A stretch of DNA of 64,000 nt from Bacillus taeanensis (GCF_003318295.1 NZ_QOCW01000002.1:1-64000), one strand, 5' to 3'. Positions 53,928 through 63,587 are shown, counted from the stretch's first letter. Program-made: numbers and translations. The notes: a model not told the origin generated them from the letters alone.

Positions 53928-54092
53928 TTAAGGCTTATACTTTTTCTCACTAGAAGATTCATCTTTTGTACCGCGTTTGTCTTTTTCTTCTCTATATTCT
54001 TCTTTAATATCTTCAAGAGGTAGAGAATCGACTGTCATATCTGCTTTTTTTTGCTTTTCTTTTTTTTCGTTTCTATGTTGATGATCTTTCAT
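53928..54092 (-). CDS. small charged protein under a sigma-B-type promoter
   Basis: A 54-residue, very hydrophilic protein (MKDHQHRNEKKEKQKK, then VDSLPLEDIKEEYREEK). GGAGG lies upstream of the ATG at 54092. It is preceded by an excellent sigma-B promoter, so it probably belongs to the general stress or spore response. No family recognised. Confidence 0.65.
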   Translation of the reverse strand: MKDHQHRNEKKEKQKKADMTVDSLPLEDIKEEYREEKDKRGTKDESSSEKKYKP

Positions 54093-54143
54093 ATTAATGC
54101 CTCCTTAAAAAACGTTTTAAAAGTTCTATCTGTTGGTTAAACG

Positions 54144-54168
54144 ATACCCGCTATTATAAAGATTAAAC
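54144..54168 (-). promoter_or_regulatory. sigma-B (general stress) promoter
   Basis: On the minus strand: -35 GTTTAA (54163-54168), 13-bp spacer, -10 GGGTAT (54144-54149). This matches the B. subtilis sigma-B consensus at every position. The gene start is about 50 bp downstream. Confidence 0.7.
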
Positions 54169-54287
54169 GGAGACGAAGGTCACTTCTTTCATTTATTGAA
54201 GCATGCTTTCTAAAAAGATGTTTAGTTCTTAATAAAAACGTGTACGTAATAAGTAACAACATTTCAATGATGAAAGGAGAAGGAATG

Positions 54288-54638
54288 ATGAGTAATCCAT
54301 TAGTAAAAGAATATGAAAGCGGTATGTCGCTTATCAACGACGTAAAACAATTAGAAACAAAAGGAGTTAGTCAAGATAACATTTATGTCTTGGCCCATGA
54401 AGAAGGTCGAACAAAGCAGGTTGCAGATAAAGCAGATATCAATACGATTGGTCTAAAAGAACAAGGATTGGGAACCTCCTTAAAAAATGTGTTTCAAAGT
54501 ACTGGTGATGAACTACGCAATAAGATGGAAGAAGTAGGCCTTTCTCAAATGGAAGCTAAGGAATATGAAGAAAAGCTTGATGAAGGAAAAATATTATTAA
54601 TTGTAAAAGATTATGACAAAAACTCGGAATTATTGTAG
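54288..54638 (+). CDS. general stress protein, YflT-like
   Basis: A 116-residue soluble protein. YESGMSLINDVKQLETKGVSQDNIYVLAHEEGRTKQVADKA (split over two strands and helices) and a C-terminal EYEEKLDEGKILLIVKDYD match the heat- and salt-induced YflT (GS17M) family. GGAG is eight bases before the ATG at 54288; another ATG at 54285 is possible. A related protein starts at 63742. Function unknown. Confidence 0.78.
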   Translation: MSNPLVKEYESGMSLINDVKQLETKGVSQDNIYVLAHEEGRTKQVADKADINTIGLKEQGLGTSLKNVFQSTGDELRNKMEEVGLSQMEAKEYEEKLDEGKILLIVKDYDKNSELL

Positions 54639-54642
54639 GAAA

Positions 54643-54672
54643 AAGAGGTTTGCCAATGATGGTAAACCTCTT
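54643..54672 (+). terminator. terminator after the YflT-like gene
   Basis: Stem AAGAGGTTTGCC (54643-54654) with GGTAAACCTCTT (54661-54672), one G-T pair. Confidence 0.85.
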
Positions 54673-54743
54673 CTTATGTTGTATTAAGAAGGTATGAAAT
54701 GATGATAAATGATAAAAATAAATAAAAATGGAGGCGAATAGAA

Positions 54744-56123
54744 ATGGCAAGTCAAACTGGAGCAATTGTTCAAAGTTCTTTGGACGCTTTATTAGAAGAT
54801 AAAGAATTTTTATCGAACTTACAAAATGAATTAAGAGAACAAGCATTTACATCATTAGCAGCAATCTTATCAACCCCAAATCATGTACATAAATCATTTT
54901 TACGTGTTCCTTTAGAAAATGGGGAGGTAGTCCGTATTCCAGCTTTTCGTATTCAACACAACAATACATTAGGTCCTTATAAGGGGGGGATTCGTTTCCA
55001 TGAAATGGTAAACGAAGAAGAAGTAACAAACCTTGCCGCCTTAATGACACTGAAAAACGCGCTTCATGAAGTTCCCTTTGGTGGTGGTAAGGGCGGTGTA
55101 ATTATTAATCCAAGAAAGTTCAGTGAAAAAGAACTTTTGTTAATTTGTCAAAAATATGTTCAGTATTTTAGTGATGTTTTAGGTCCTGATAAAGACATTC
55201 CGGCTCCAGATGTAGGAACAGGAGATCGTGAAATGGATTGGATGATGGCAGAATATAAAAGCATTCATCCAGGTAAACCATATAGAGGCAGTTTTACAGG
55301 GAAAAGTGTGTTAAATGGAGGTTCATTAGGACGAAGAGAAGCCACAGGAAAAGGGGTATATTATACGCTTAGATACATGCTTTATGACTTTTTAAAAGAA
55401 CAAAAAAAGTGGCTTTCAGATAGCGGGAATATCTTTGCTAAAACAGCTTTAGCGTTTGAAGATGATCCTCTCAAAATTGCTGTGCAAGGATTTGGTAATG
55501 TAGGATCGGTTGCGGCGCTTGAAGCGTATCAATGTAATCATTTACAAAATAAAATTGTCGCTGTAAGTGATCGAAATGTAACGCTCTATAACTCTGATGG
55601 TCTTGATGTGCCGGCACTAGTAGAATATACTGCAAGTAACAATGGCGATTTACCTGTAACCGATGAACAGTTGATAGAGGCAGATGTAAAAGCAGAGATA
55701 AGGGACCGAAATGACGTACTTTATCTTGATGTCGATGTGATGATTTTAGCCGCTTTAGAAGATGTCATTCATAATGAAAATGTTGAAAAAGTAAAAGCGA
55801 AAATTATTGTGGAAGGAGCTAATGCACCTGTTACAGGAGAAGCGGATAAATCGCTAAATGAAAAAGGTGTCATTATTATCCCTGATATTTTAGCAAATGC
55901 AGGAGGAGTAATTGTTTCCTATTTTGAATGGCTTCAAGGTCGCGAAACACAGTTTTATAGTGAGCAAGAAGTATTTGAGCTGCTTTTTAATAAAATGAAA
56001 TCGACAATGAATATGATTTTTCCTCAATATTTTGGTGATCCATTTCCACTTCGGCAAAATTGTTATATTCATGCAGTTATGAAATTATCAACAACATTGT
56101 ATCGTCAAGGAAAACTCTATTAA
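54744..56123 (+). CDS. Glu/Leu/Phe/Val dehydrogenase (glutamate dehydrogenase type)
   Basis: NAD(P)-linked oxidative deamination of glutamate or a related amino acid, 459 residues. The catalytic lysines lie in GPYKGGIRFH and PFGGGKGGV, the aspartate in DIPAPDVGTG; the Rossmann motif is VQGFGNVGSVAA. It is about 30 residues longer than RocG/GudB owing to an insertion around LKEQKKWLSDSGNIF. It has its own promoter region and terminator. Substrate preference cannot be read from the sequence with confidence. Confidence 0.9.
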   Translation: MASQTGAIVQSSLDALLEDKEFLSNLQNELREQAFTSLAAILSTPNHVHKSFLRVPLENGEVVRIPAFRIQHNNTLGPYKGGIRFHEMVNEEEVTNLAALMTLKNALHEVPFGGGKGGVIINPRKFSEKELLLICQKYVQYFSDVLGPDKDIPAPDVGTGDREMDWMMAEYKSIHPGKPYRGSFTGKSVLNGGSLGRREATGKGVYYTLRYMLYDFLKEQKKWLSDSGNIFAKTALAFEDDPLKIAVQGFGNVGSVAALEAYQCNHLQNKIVAVSDRNVTLYNSDGLDVPALVEYTASNNGDLPVTDEQLIEADVKAEIRDRNDVLYLDVDVMILAALEDVIHNENVEKVKAKIIVEGANAPVTGEADKSLNEKGVIIIPDILANAGGVIVSYFEWLQGRETQFYSEQEVFELLFNKMKSTMNMIFPQYFGDPFPLRQNCYIHAVMKLSTTLYRQGKLY

Positions 56124-56169
56124 TTATTCTTTTTTGGTAAAATTTTTCTAATGGAGGATAAATCATTCG

Positions 56170-56214
56170 CATAAAAAGCCCACTACACGTACAAGAGGTA
56201 GTGGGCTTTTTATG
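56170..56214 (+). terminator. terminator after the dehydrogenase
   Basis: Perfect stem CATAAAAAGCCCACTAC (56170-56186) with GTAGTGGGCTTTTTATG (56198-56214). Confidence 0.9.
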
Positions 56215-56387
56215 ATTACATAATATATGAATTTTCTTACATTGCCTCTTAGGTATCTTTATAATATAATTTTTTATAAACATTCAGACAAAAAATACAA
56301 CTCTTTTTTAAAAATAAATGAGTTATTATTTAAATATACTTTTAAGTTTTTTAGCTTTTATTTTGGATGGATAGGAATGGAGAAAGT

Positions 56388-59126
56388 ATGAAATTTAAAA
56401 CAAAGCTTTATGTGGGCCTAGGGTCAATATTAGCTTTTACGGCACTTTTAGTTTTTATTTTATTGTATATGCTCAATCAATTATCAGTAAACATGAATAG
56501 TGTTGTAAACGATATGTATGAACGAGTAAAACTGACGGCAATTCTTCAAAATGAGACAAATAATATGGGGCGCGAATTAAGAGAAATTGCATCTGATCCA
56601 CCTGATCATATCCTTCCGACTATTGTAAATGAATGGGAGGAGTCTCATCTCAATATAAAATCATCTGTTGATTTTTTAGAAAAAATGGATAAACGTGAAA
56701 AATCCCAAGAATTACTTGTGAAGTTTAACACACTCTATCAAAGATATAATCGTATCGGTGAGCAAGTGATCACATTTGTAAAAGTAGAGAAAGAATCTAA
56801 TTTTGAAGAACTTCTCTGGAATGATGCGAAGCTTACCCAGCAGCGTATGCTTCAAATAGCTGATCTTTTAAATACCCTTCAAGAGCAAGAAATGAAAGAT
56901 GAGCTGTACAGAACAAGAAAAACACACAATATTGCCGTTCAAATTATTTATGCCTACGTTATTGTTGGTTTAATATTAGGGATATGTGCCGCAATGCTGT
57001 TAATTAGAAGTTTAACGAGAAATCTACATAACGTAACGTCTGTTATGTCGAGTGTTACTTATAATAATGATGCAAAGCTGCCGCGTATCCATATGAACTC
57101 AAAAGATGAAATTGGCGAAATAGCTATTGCTTTTAATGAAATGGCTCAAAAACTTGAAGAACATGCAGCGGGAGAAAAAGACCTAAAAGAAAAAGCAGAA
57201 GAACAAAGCTGGCTTAAGTCAAAGGTTGCTAGAATTGCAACAATGTATCCAGAAGCTGAAAATCTACAGAATCTAGCTCAAATGCTTATGACAAAGGTCA
57301 CACCTATGGTAGAAGCAAGTTTTGGAGCATTTTATTTGAAAGAAACAAGACAAGGAGAACCTTACTTAAAAAAAATAGCTTCTTATGCATTTAATCAGCA
57401 AAATGTTGGATTTGATGGTTTTTCATTTGGAGAAGGACTCATTGGGCAGTGTGCCACAGAAAACCGCACAATACTGCTTACTGACCTTCCTGATCACTAT
57501 GTAAGAATTGGCTCAGGTCTCGGGGAAGCTTATCCGACAAGTGTTATCATTTTGCCAATAGAATTTGAAGGGGAAGTGCTTGCAGTCATGGAACTTGCTT
57601 CTTTCAAGTTATTCAATTCTCTTCAGCAAAAGCTGCTTCAAGAAGTGATAAGCAATATTGGGATTACAATTAACAACATTGATAACCATACGAAAGTTGA
57701 AAAGTTACTTCATGAATCTCAGTCATTAACAGAAGAACTCCAAAGTCAATCAGAAGAGCTGCAAATGCAGCAGGAAGAATTACGATTAACAAATGAAAAG
57801 CTTGAAGAACAATACGGGAATTCTGAGCAGAGAAAGCGCGAGTTAGAAAGAATCCGTTTAATGCTGGAGGAAAAAGCGCATCAGCTTGAAGTAAGTTCAC
57901 AATATAAATCTGAGTTTCTTGCTAATATGTCGCATGAATTGCGAACTCCTCTTAATAGCTTGCTTATTTTATCACAAATGCTTGCTGAAAATAGTGAAGA
58001 GAACTTAACTCAAAAGCAGCTTGATTATGCGCGTACAATTTTTACATCTGGAAAAGATTTGCTTCATCTCATTAATGACATATTAGATTTAGCAAAGGTG
58101 GAGTCAGGAAAATTAGAAGTTCATTCTGAAGAAGTGATGGTAAATCAAGTTAAGGAAGAGGTTGAAAATCAATTTTTACCAATCGCTTATCAAAAAGACG
58201 TGATATTCACAGTTCAGCTTGAGTCTAATTTACCGAACTCTTTTTATACAGATAAGCAGCGGCTGCTGCAGATTCTAAAAAATTTACTTTCTAATGCTTT
58301 TAAATTTACTAATGAAGGCGAAATAGTAATGATTGTAAAAAATGTTAATTTGTCAAGCGGTGCTTATAAAAACAATTCCATGCTTGCTTTTTCGATCATT
58401 GATACAGGCATCGGTATTCCAAAAGATAAGCAAACTCTTATTTTTGATGCATTTAAACAAGCTGATGGTACTACGAGCCGTAAATATGGCGGAACAGGCT
58501 TAGGATTATCAATTAGCCGGGATCTTGCTCAATTATTGGGGGGGTTTATTAAGGTAAAAAGTGAGGAAGGTCAAGGAAGTACATTTACCCTTTATTTACC
58601 AGATAACCACCAAAAGCTTGTAAATGAGCTAAATTCTTCACAAAAAGAAGCGGCAGTTGGACTTGATCAACTGGAAGAATCGATACAGTCTAGAGAAAGT
58701 GGAGAAGAAATAAATAAAGCAGATAAAGATATTATGCAGCGAAAAGCATTGTTTAAAGGAAAAAAAATTCTTATTGTTGACGATGATATGCGCAATATTT
58801 TTGCCTTAACAACTGCACTTGAAAAATATGAAATGGACGTTGTTTTTGCTGAAAATGGTCAGGAAGGAATTGAATTATTAGAAGAAAATCCTCATACAGA
58901 CCTAGTTTTTATGGATATTATGATGCCTGAAATGGATGGTTTTGAAGCAATTCGGCACATTCGTCAACTAGAACAGTTTAACAACTTGCCAATTATTGCC
59001 CTTACAGCAAAAGCAATGAAGCATAATCGAGAACAATGCATTGAAGCTGGCGCATCAGATTATATAAGTAAACCAGTCAATTTAGAACAGTTATTTTCAC
59101 TTTTACATGTATGGTTGTATAGATAG
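56388..59126 (+). CDS. hybrid sensor histidine kinase (HAMP-GAF-HisKA-HATPase-REC)
   Basis: A 912-residue membrane kinase. Membrane helices at about 7-29 and 186-208 flank an extracellular helical sensor region of about 155 residues. Then come HAMP (about 210-265), GAF (about 285-425), a coiled coil, HisKA with phospho-acceptor H516 (SHELRTPLN), an ATPase domain (about 620-735, GTGLGLSI) and a C-terminal receiver with D843 (LVFMDIMMPEMDG). GGAG fits the ATG at 56388. First gene of a four-gene signalling cluster with CheR, a second kinase and a sugar-binding protein. Confidence 0.93.
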   Translation: MKFKTKLYVGLGSILAFTALLVFILLYMLNQLSVNMNSVVNDMYERVKLTAILQNETNNMGRELREIASDPPDHILPTIVNEWEESHLNIKSSVDFLEKMDKREKSQELLVKFNTLYQRYNRIGEQVITFVKVEKESNFEELLWNDAKLTQQRMLQIADLLNTLQEQEMKDELYRTRKTHNIAVQIIYAYVIVGLILGICAAMLLIRSLTRNLHNVTSVMSSVTYNNDAKLPRIHMNSKDEIGEIAIAFNEMAQKLEEHAAGEKDLKEKAEEQSWLKSKVARIATMYPEAENLQNLAQMLMTKVTPMVEASFGAFYLKETRQGEPYLKKIASYAFNQQNVGFDGFSFGEGLIGQCATENRTILLTDLPDHYVRIGSGLGEAYPTSVIILPIEFEGEVLAVMELASFKLFNSLQQKLLQEVISNIGITINNIDNHTKVEKLLHESQSLTEELQSQSEELQMQQEELRLTNEKLEEQYGNSEQRKRELERIRLMLEEKAHQLEVSSQYKSEFLANMSHELRTPLNSLLILSQMLAENSEENLTQKQLDYARTIFTSGKDLLHLINDILDLAKVESGKLEVHSEEVMVNQVKEEVENQFLPIAYQKDVIFTVQLESNLPNSFYTDKQRLLQILKNLLSNAFKFTNEGEIVMIVKNVNLSSGAYKNNSMLAFSIIDTGIGIPKDKQTLIFDAFKQADGTTSRKYGGTGLGLSISRDLAQLLGGFIKVKSEEGQGSTFTLYLPDNHQKLVNELNSSQKEAAVGLDQLEESIQSRESGEEINKADKDIMQRKALFKGKKILIVDDDMRNIFALTTALEKYEMDVVFAENGQEGIELLEENPHTDLVFMDIMMPEMDGFEAIRHIRQLEQFNNLPIIALTAKAMKHNREQCIEAGASDYISKPVNLEQLFSLLHVWLYR

Positions 59127-59138
59127 GTGGACAAGTAG

Positions 59139-59996
59139 ATGATTAATCAAATTGATAGTATGATTAATAATGAATCAAAAGCTAATCTAGAAAGAATAGA
59201 GATTGAGCTGCTTCTTGAAGGGGTTTACCGTTATTATGGATTTGATTTTCGGAACTATGCTTTTTCATTTATAAAAAGAAGAATTTTTCAATTGCTTCAA
59301 AAGGAAAGTTTAACGAGTGTGTCTGCATTACAAGAACAAATCTTGTATAATCCCAATATGATGAAAAAATTGTTTCATGCTTTTTCAATTAATGTAACGG
59401 AAATGTTTCGTGACCCATCTTTTTTTAAAACATTGCGTATAAAAGTAATTCCATTATTAAAAGATCAGCCTATTATTCGCATATGGCATATCGGCTGTTC
59501 AACTGGGGAAGAAGTTTATTCGATGGCCATTCTTCTTTATGAGGAGGGAGTATTAGATCAAGCACAAATTTATGCAACAGATATAAATGGTACTGTGTTA
59601 GAGAAGGCAAAGCTTGGTGCTTTCCCAATTGAAAGCATGCAGCACTATACGAAAAACTACCATTTATCTGGTGGAAAACAAGCTTTTTCAGAGTATTATA
59701 CTGCTAAAAATAATGAGGTTGTTTTTCACTCTTTTTTGAAAAAAAATATTGTATTTGCGCAGCATAATGCAGCACTTGATCATTCTATTAATGAATTTCA
59801 TATTATTATTTGTCGCAATGTTCTTATTTATTTTAATAAACAGCTTCAAAATGAAGTGCAAAAGTTAATTTATGAAAGTTTAAGTCCCCTTGGTTTTTTA
59901 GGGCTAGGAAAAAGAGAGGAGGTTCGATTTACTAGTTATGGAAACTGTTATAAAGTCTACGATTCAGCAGAAAAATGGTATAGAAAAATCCAATAG
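59139..59996 (+). CDS. CheR-type protein-glutamate methyltransferase
   Basis: SAM-dependent methyltransferase of 285 residues. The N-terminal helical part contains YGFDFRNYAFSFIKRRI; the catalytic part has RIWHIGCSTGEEVYSMAILL (SAM site), IYATDINGTVLEKAK and FHIIICRNVLIYFN. Classical CheR methylates chemoreceptors, but no receptor or CheB is encoded here, so the target may be the neighbouring kinases. The gene lies 12 bp after the hybrid kinase and overlaps the next gene by 59 bases. Confidence 0.9.
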   Translation: MINQIDSMINNESKANLERIEIELLLEGVYRYYGFDFRNYAFSFIKRRIFQLLQKESLTSVSALQEQILYNPNMMKKLFHAFSINVTEMFRDPSFFKTLRIKVIPLLKDQPIIRIWHIGCSTGEEVYSMAILLYEEGVLDQAQIYATDINGTVLEKAKLGAFPIESMQHYTKNYHLSGGKQAFSEYYTAKNNEVVFHSFLKKNIVFAQHNAALDHSINEFHIIICRNVLIYFNKQLQNEVQKLIYESLSPLGFLGLGKREEVRFTSYGNCYKVYDSAEKWYRKIQ

Positions 59997-62004
59997 TGAA
60001 AGAACTTCTAAAAAAATAAATATATTAATGGTTGATGATCACTTGGAAAATTTACTTGCGCTTGAAGCCGTATTATCATCTTCACAGTATCATCTAGTAG
60101 GTGTGAACTCTGGAGAAGAGGCATTAAAATACATTTTAAGGGAAGATTTTGCACTGATTTTATTAGATGTACAAATGCCGGGACTGAACGGCTTTGAGAC
60201 AGCAAAGCTTATTCGATCAAGAGAAAGATCAAAACATATTCCAATTCTTTTTATCACAGCTATTAGTCAGGATATGGACCATGTTCTACGCGGCTATTCA
60301 GTGGGAGCAATTGATTATATTTTTAAACCATTTCATCCTGAAACATTAAAACGAAAAGTTGAACAATTTGTAAATATTTATAAAAATCATGAGAAGAAAA
60401 TAAGTAAAACAGAGACCAAACATACAGTTGAACTTGAAAAAGTAAACAAAAAGCTTAATCGCACAAACAGCAGTTTGCGTAAAATGGAAGCATTAACAAA
60501 AGCTTCTAGTGAGGTCTTATTTGACACAATTGTTACATTTGATGGGGATGGAACGATTGCAGCGGTTAACCCTGCCGTAAAAGCGATGTTTGGATATAAA
60601 GAAGAAGAACTAATTGGTGAGTCTATTATAAGTTTGTTTTCTGAAATAAGTGGTGAGAAAGAAAGTAGAACAGTTCTTCTTGAAAATTCTTTTAAAAAGT
60701 CGTTAATTGGTAAAGTAATAGAAGCGACAGCAATTCGTAAAAATAGCAGTATATTTCCTTGTGATCTTCAAATCGGCGAGGCAATCATTGAAGAGGAGCC
60801 TATTTTTGTTTGCTCAATAAGAGATGTTACAGAAAGAAAAAAAATTGAAGAATTAAAAAACCAACAGGTAAATGATTTAGAGAGGCTTGTGAAAGAGCGG
60901 ACAGCAGAGCTTATACTTGCAAATGAAAAGTTAAAAAAAGAAATTGAAGAACGTAAAAAAATGTCAGATTTTTTAGCTTTATCAGAAGAGCGTTTTCGAA
61001 AGATCTTTGAATCAAGCCCTAATTTATTGGCCATTCGTTCAAAAGTTGATGGAAAATATTTTGATGTAAATTCAACTTGGGAAAATGAAATTGGTTATAG
61101 TGTAGATGAACTGAATGGTCATTCAAATGAACTTCTTTATTATGCAGCAGATTCAAGTGATAAAGAGAAAATAAAGAGAAAAAGTGTAAAGATCGATGAT
61201 GTGCTTCGTAATGAAAAAGTTAGCTTTGAAACGAAAAGTGGGGAAGTTCATCAGGGGCTGCTGTCAACAGAAGTAATTGATATTCAGTCTGAACCATGCA
61301 TTCTTATTGTATTAACAGATATTACTGAAAGAACCCACTTAGAGAAAGAAATGTCACGTTTAGATCGTTTGAATTTAATTGGAGAGATGGCTGCAGGAAT
61401 TGCTCATGAAATCCGAAATCCAATGACTACAGTATGTGGTTTTTTACAAATGTCAAAGAATAACCGTGAAATTTTAACAGCTGAACATATTGATTTAATG
61501 ATGAAAGAGTTAGGAAGAGCCAACGCTATTATCACGGAATTTCTAAATTTAGCGAAAAACAAAGTAAGCGATCAATCAAAGCAGCAGCTTAACCCTATTA
61601 TTGAATCTTTATTTCCGCTCATTCAAGCGGAAGCTATGCTTAGTGATAAACATGTTCTTCTGCAGTTAGATAAATGTCCCGAATTATATTTAGATGAAAA
61701 AGAAATCCGACAGCTCGTTTTAAATCTTTCATTAAATGGTCTTGATGCTATGCAATCTGGAGGTATTTTAACAATTCGAACATATTGCGAACAATCAGCC
61801 GTTATTCTGGAAATTATTGATACTGGTTCTGGAATAAAACAAGACATTATTGAGAAGATTGGTACACCTTTTTTTACAACAAAAGACGAAGGTACAGGCT
61901 TAGGGCTTGCTATTTGTTATAGTGTTGCTGAACGGCATCAGGCAGAGATTTCAATCGATACAAGCAGTGAAGGAACAACATTTAAAATTCGTTTTACGAA
62001 CTAA
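59938..62004 (+). CDS. response regulator / PAS / histidine kinase fusion
   Basis: A cytosolic 688-residue protein: receiver domain (27-145) with phospho-acceptor D77 (LILLDVQMPGLNGF), a coiled coil, PAS1 (about 190-300), a second coiled coil, PAS2 (about 345-465), HisKA with H490 (MAAGIAHEIRNPMTTVCGF) and an ATPase domain. The HisKA segment resembles the sporulation kinases KinA-KinE, suggesting output to Spo0F. The ATG at 59938 is 17 bases from the nearest GAGGAGG and overlaps cheR by 59 bases, so coupled translation is likely. No DNA-binding domain. Confidence 0.88.
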   Translation: METVIKSTIQQKNGIEKSNSERTSKKINILMVDDHLENLLALEAVLSSSQYHLVGVNSGEEALKYILREDFALILLDVQMPGLNGFETAKLIRSRERSKHIPILFITAISQDMDHVLRGYSVGAIDYIFKPFHPETLKRKVEQFVNIYKNHEKKISKTETKHTVELEKVNKKLNRTNSSLRKMEALTKASSEVLFDTIVTFDGDGTIAAVNPAVKAMFGYKEEELIGESIISLFSEISGEKESRTVLLENSFKKSLIGKVIEATAIRKNSSIFPCDLQIGEAIIEEEPIFVCSIRDVTERKKIEELKNQQVNDLERLVKERTAELILANEKLKKEIEERKKMSDFLALSEERFRKIFESSPNLLAIRSKVDGKYFDVNSTWENEIGYSVDELNGHSNELLYYAADSSDKEKIKRKSVKIDDVLRNEKVSFETKSGEVHQGLLSTEVIDIQSEPCILIVLTDITERTHLEKEMSRLDRLNLIGEMAAGIAHEIRNPMTTVCGFLQMSKNNREILTAEHIDLMMKELGRANAIITEFLNLAKNKVSDQSKQQLNPIIESLFPLIQAEAMLSDKHVLLQLDKCPELYLDEKEIRQLVLNLSLNGLDAMQSGGILTIRTYCEQSAVILEIIDTGSGIKQDIIEKIGTPFFTTKDEGTGLGLAICYSVAERHQAEISIDTSSEGTTFKIRFTN

Positions 62005-62043
62005 TTATCACCATTTTAACAATTATTCAAGGGGAAGAGGACA

Positions 62044-62994
62044 ATGACAAAAAGAAAACTCATCTTCCTAATAGCAGTGTTTTTTCTTTGTTTATTAATA
62101 GGTGTTACCGTTCAATCAGTAGAAAATAAAAATAAGCCTAAGATTGTTGTTGTTTTAAAAGATGGAAACAAACAGTATTGGAAAATTGTGGAGGCTGGAG
62201 CGAATAAAGCGTTTGCAGATTTTCAAGTTAATGGAAAGGTGGTTGCCTCTCCCTCTGACAGTGAAGTGATTGGCCAACTAAAGGTCTTAAGAGAAATATT
62301 AAAACAAAATCCTGATGCCCTAATCGCAGCACCTTCTCATTCATCTGCCTCTATTCCAATATTCAATGAATATCATAAACGAGATATTCCGGTTCTTCTT
62401 ATTGATTCAGATGCTGATTGGGAAGAAAAAACAACTTTTATCGGAACAAATAACGTTGAATTAGGTGAAAAAGGTGCCGCACTGTTTGGCTCCATGCTGC
62501 AGCCTGGAGATAAAGTAGCGATTATCACAGGACCGAGCTTCACACCAGTATTTGTTGAAAGAGCTATGGGAGCAAAAAAAACACTGCAGGCTGCTGGAAT
62601 CGAAATTGTTACAGAGCGGTTAGGCTATAATGTTTTGCTTCAATTAAACCCAGTAATGGATTCCATTTTAGAAAAATATCCTACTATTAATGGTGTTTTT
62701 GCTTCTAATGATCCTATGGCGATTCATGCTTTAAAAAGCATTGAAGAGAAAGGCCTAAATATCCCAGTTATTGGTGGCGATGGCATTGTTAGTATGATTG
62801 AAAAAGTTGAATCTGGAATCATTACAGCGACAGTAGCACAAAACCCTTATGATATGGGATATAAAAGTGTTGAAGCAGCGCTTAAAGTAATTAATGGGGA
62901 AGTTGTTGAAAAGAGAATTGACAGTGGTGTGGATATTATTACAAAAGACAATGCGAAAGATAAGCTGCAGTTTTTAGAGAGTATTTTAGAATAA
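62044..62994 (+). CDS. membrane-anchored sugar-binding protein (Peripl_BP_4 type)
   Basis: A 316-residue extracytoplasmic binding protein of the ribose/galactose type. An N-terminal hydrophobic segment (5-25) has no lipobox, so it is either secreted or anchored by the helix. The two-lobed fold shows KIVVVLKDGNKQYWKIVEAGANKA, IDSDADWEEKTTFIGTNN, AIITGPSFTPVFVERAMG and GVFASNDPMAIHAL. No ABC permease or ATPase follows, so it probably feeds ligand information to the adjacent hybrid kinase, as LuxP does for LuxQ. Confidence 0.87.
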   Translation: MTKRKLIFLIAVFFLCLLIGVTVQSVENKNKPKIVVVLKDGNKQYWKIVEAGANKAFADFQVNGKVVASPSDSEVIGQLKVLREILKQNPDALIAAPSHSSASIPIFNEYHKRDIPVLLIDSDADWEEKTTFIGTNNVELGEKGAALFGSMLQPGDKVAIITGPSFTPVFVERAMGAKKTLQAAGIEIVTERLGYNVLLQLNPVMDSILEKYPTINGVFASNDPMAIHALKSIEEKGLNIPVIGGDGIVSMIEKVESGIITATVAQNPYDMGYKSVEAALKVINGEVVEKRIDSGVDIITKDNAKDKLQFLESILE

Positions 62995-63071
62995 ATTAAT
63001 ATGAACTTTTCTTTGTTCGTACAGTGAAACAGGAATTAGCGCATAAAAAGAACGTATAATAAGGAAGAGAC

Positions 63072-63107
63072 AGCTGGCGTGAAAAAAACTGTTTTTTTAC
63101 GTCAGCT
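63072..63107 (+). terminator. terminator of the signalling cluster
   Basis: Stem AGCTGGCGT (63072-63080) with ACGTCAGCT (63099-63107), one G-T pair, extended inward by an A7/T7 pairing. Confidence 0.75.
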
Positions 63108-63166
63108 ATCGTTTTATAGTAAAGTATAAATATGGCAGCTGCATTTATTAGAAAGAGGTGAAGAAG

Positions 63167-63556
63167 ATGAACAGTAAGATTCAAGCTTTTTATTCAAAAG
63201 TAAAACAGGCAGTTGAAGAAACAGCACATAAAGTAAAAGATAAAGCAGGAGTTTATAAACAGAGAGAAACTGTTACAATTGCTGAAGTCTCGGAAATGAT
63301 CCAGCATCATTCAGAGTCAAGAGTAAAAAAGCGAACAATGCTTGGGTTAACTTATCGTTTTTATAAATTAACCCTTGAAAATATAACATTTGAGATGGAA
63401 ACAAAAGGGGCGTTTAATGAAGAGCTTTTATGTTTATCCATTTATACAGAGGATGCTATTCTTTTAACTTATCGTTCTTATGAAAATAAACGAAACAAAC
63501 ATGAACCAATCTCAGCAAATCACTTAGCAGCCGTTGTTAAAAGGAATGATCATTAA
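63167..63556 (+). CDS. hypothetical protein
   Basis: A 129-residue basic protein with an amphipathic helical N-terminus (AFYSKVKQAVEETAHKVKDKA) and a beta-rich second half (LGLTYRFYKLTLENITFEMET). No membrane helix and no family I recognise. GAAAGAGGTG supports the ATG at 63167. Monocistronic, followed by a strong terminator. Function unknown. Confidence 0.65.
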   Translation: MNSKIQAFYSKVKQAVEETAHKVKDKAGVYKQRETVTIAEVSEMIQHHSESRVKKRTMLGLTYRFYKLTLENITFEMETKGAFNEELLCLSIYTEDAILLTYRSYENKRNKHEPISANHLAAVVKRNDH

Positions 63557-63587
63557 TGGTTACATAATCATAGATACTGTCCGCACG

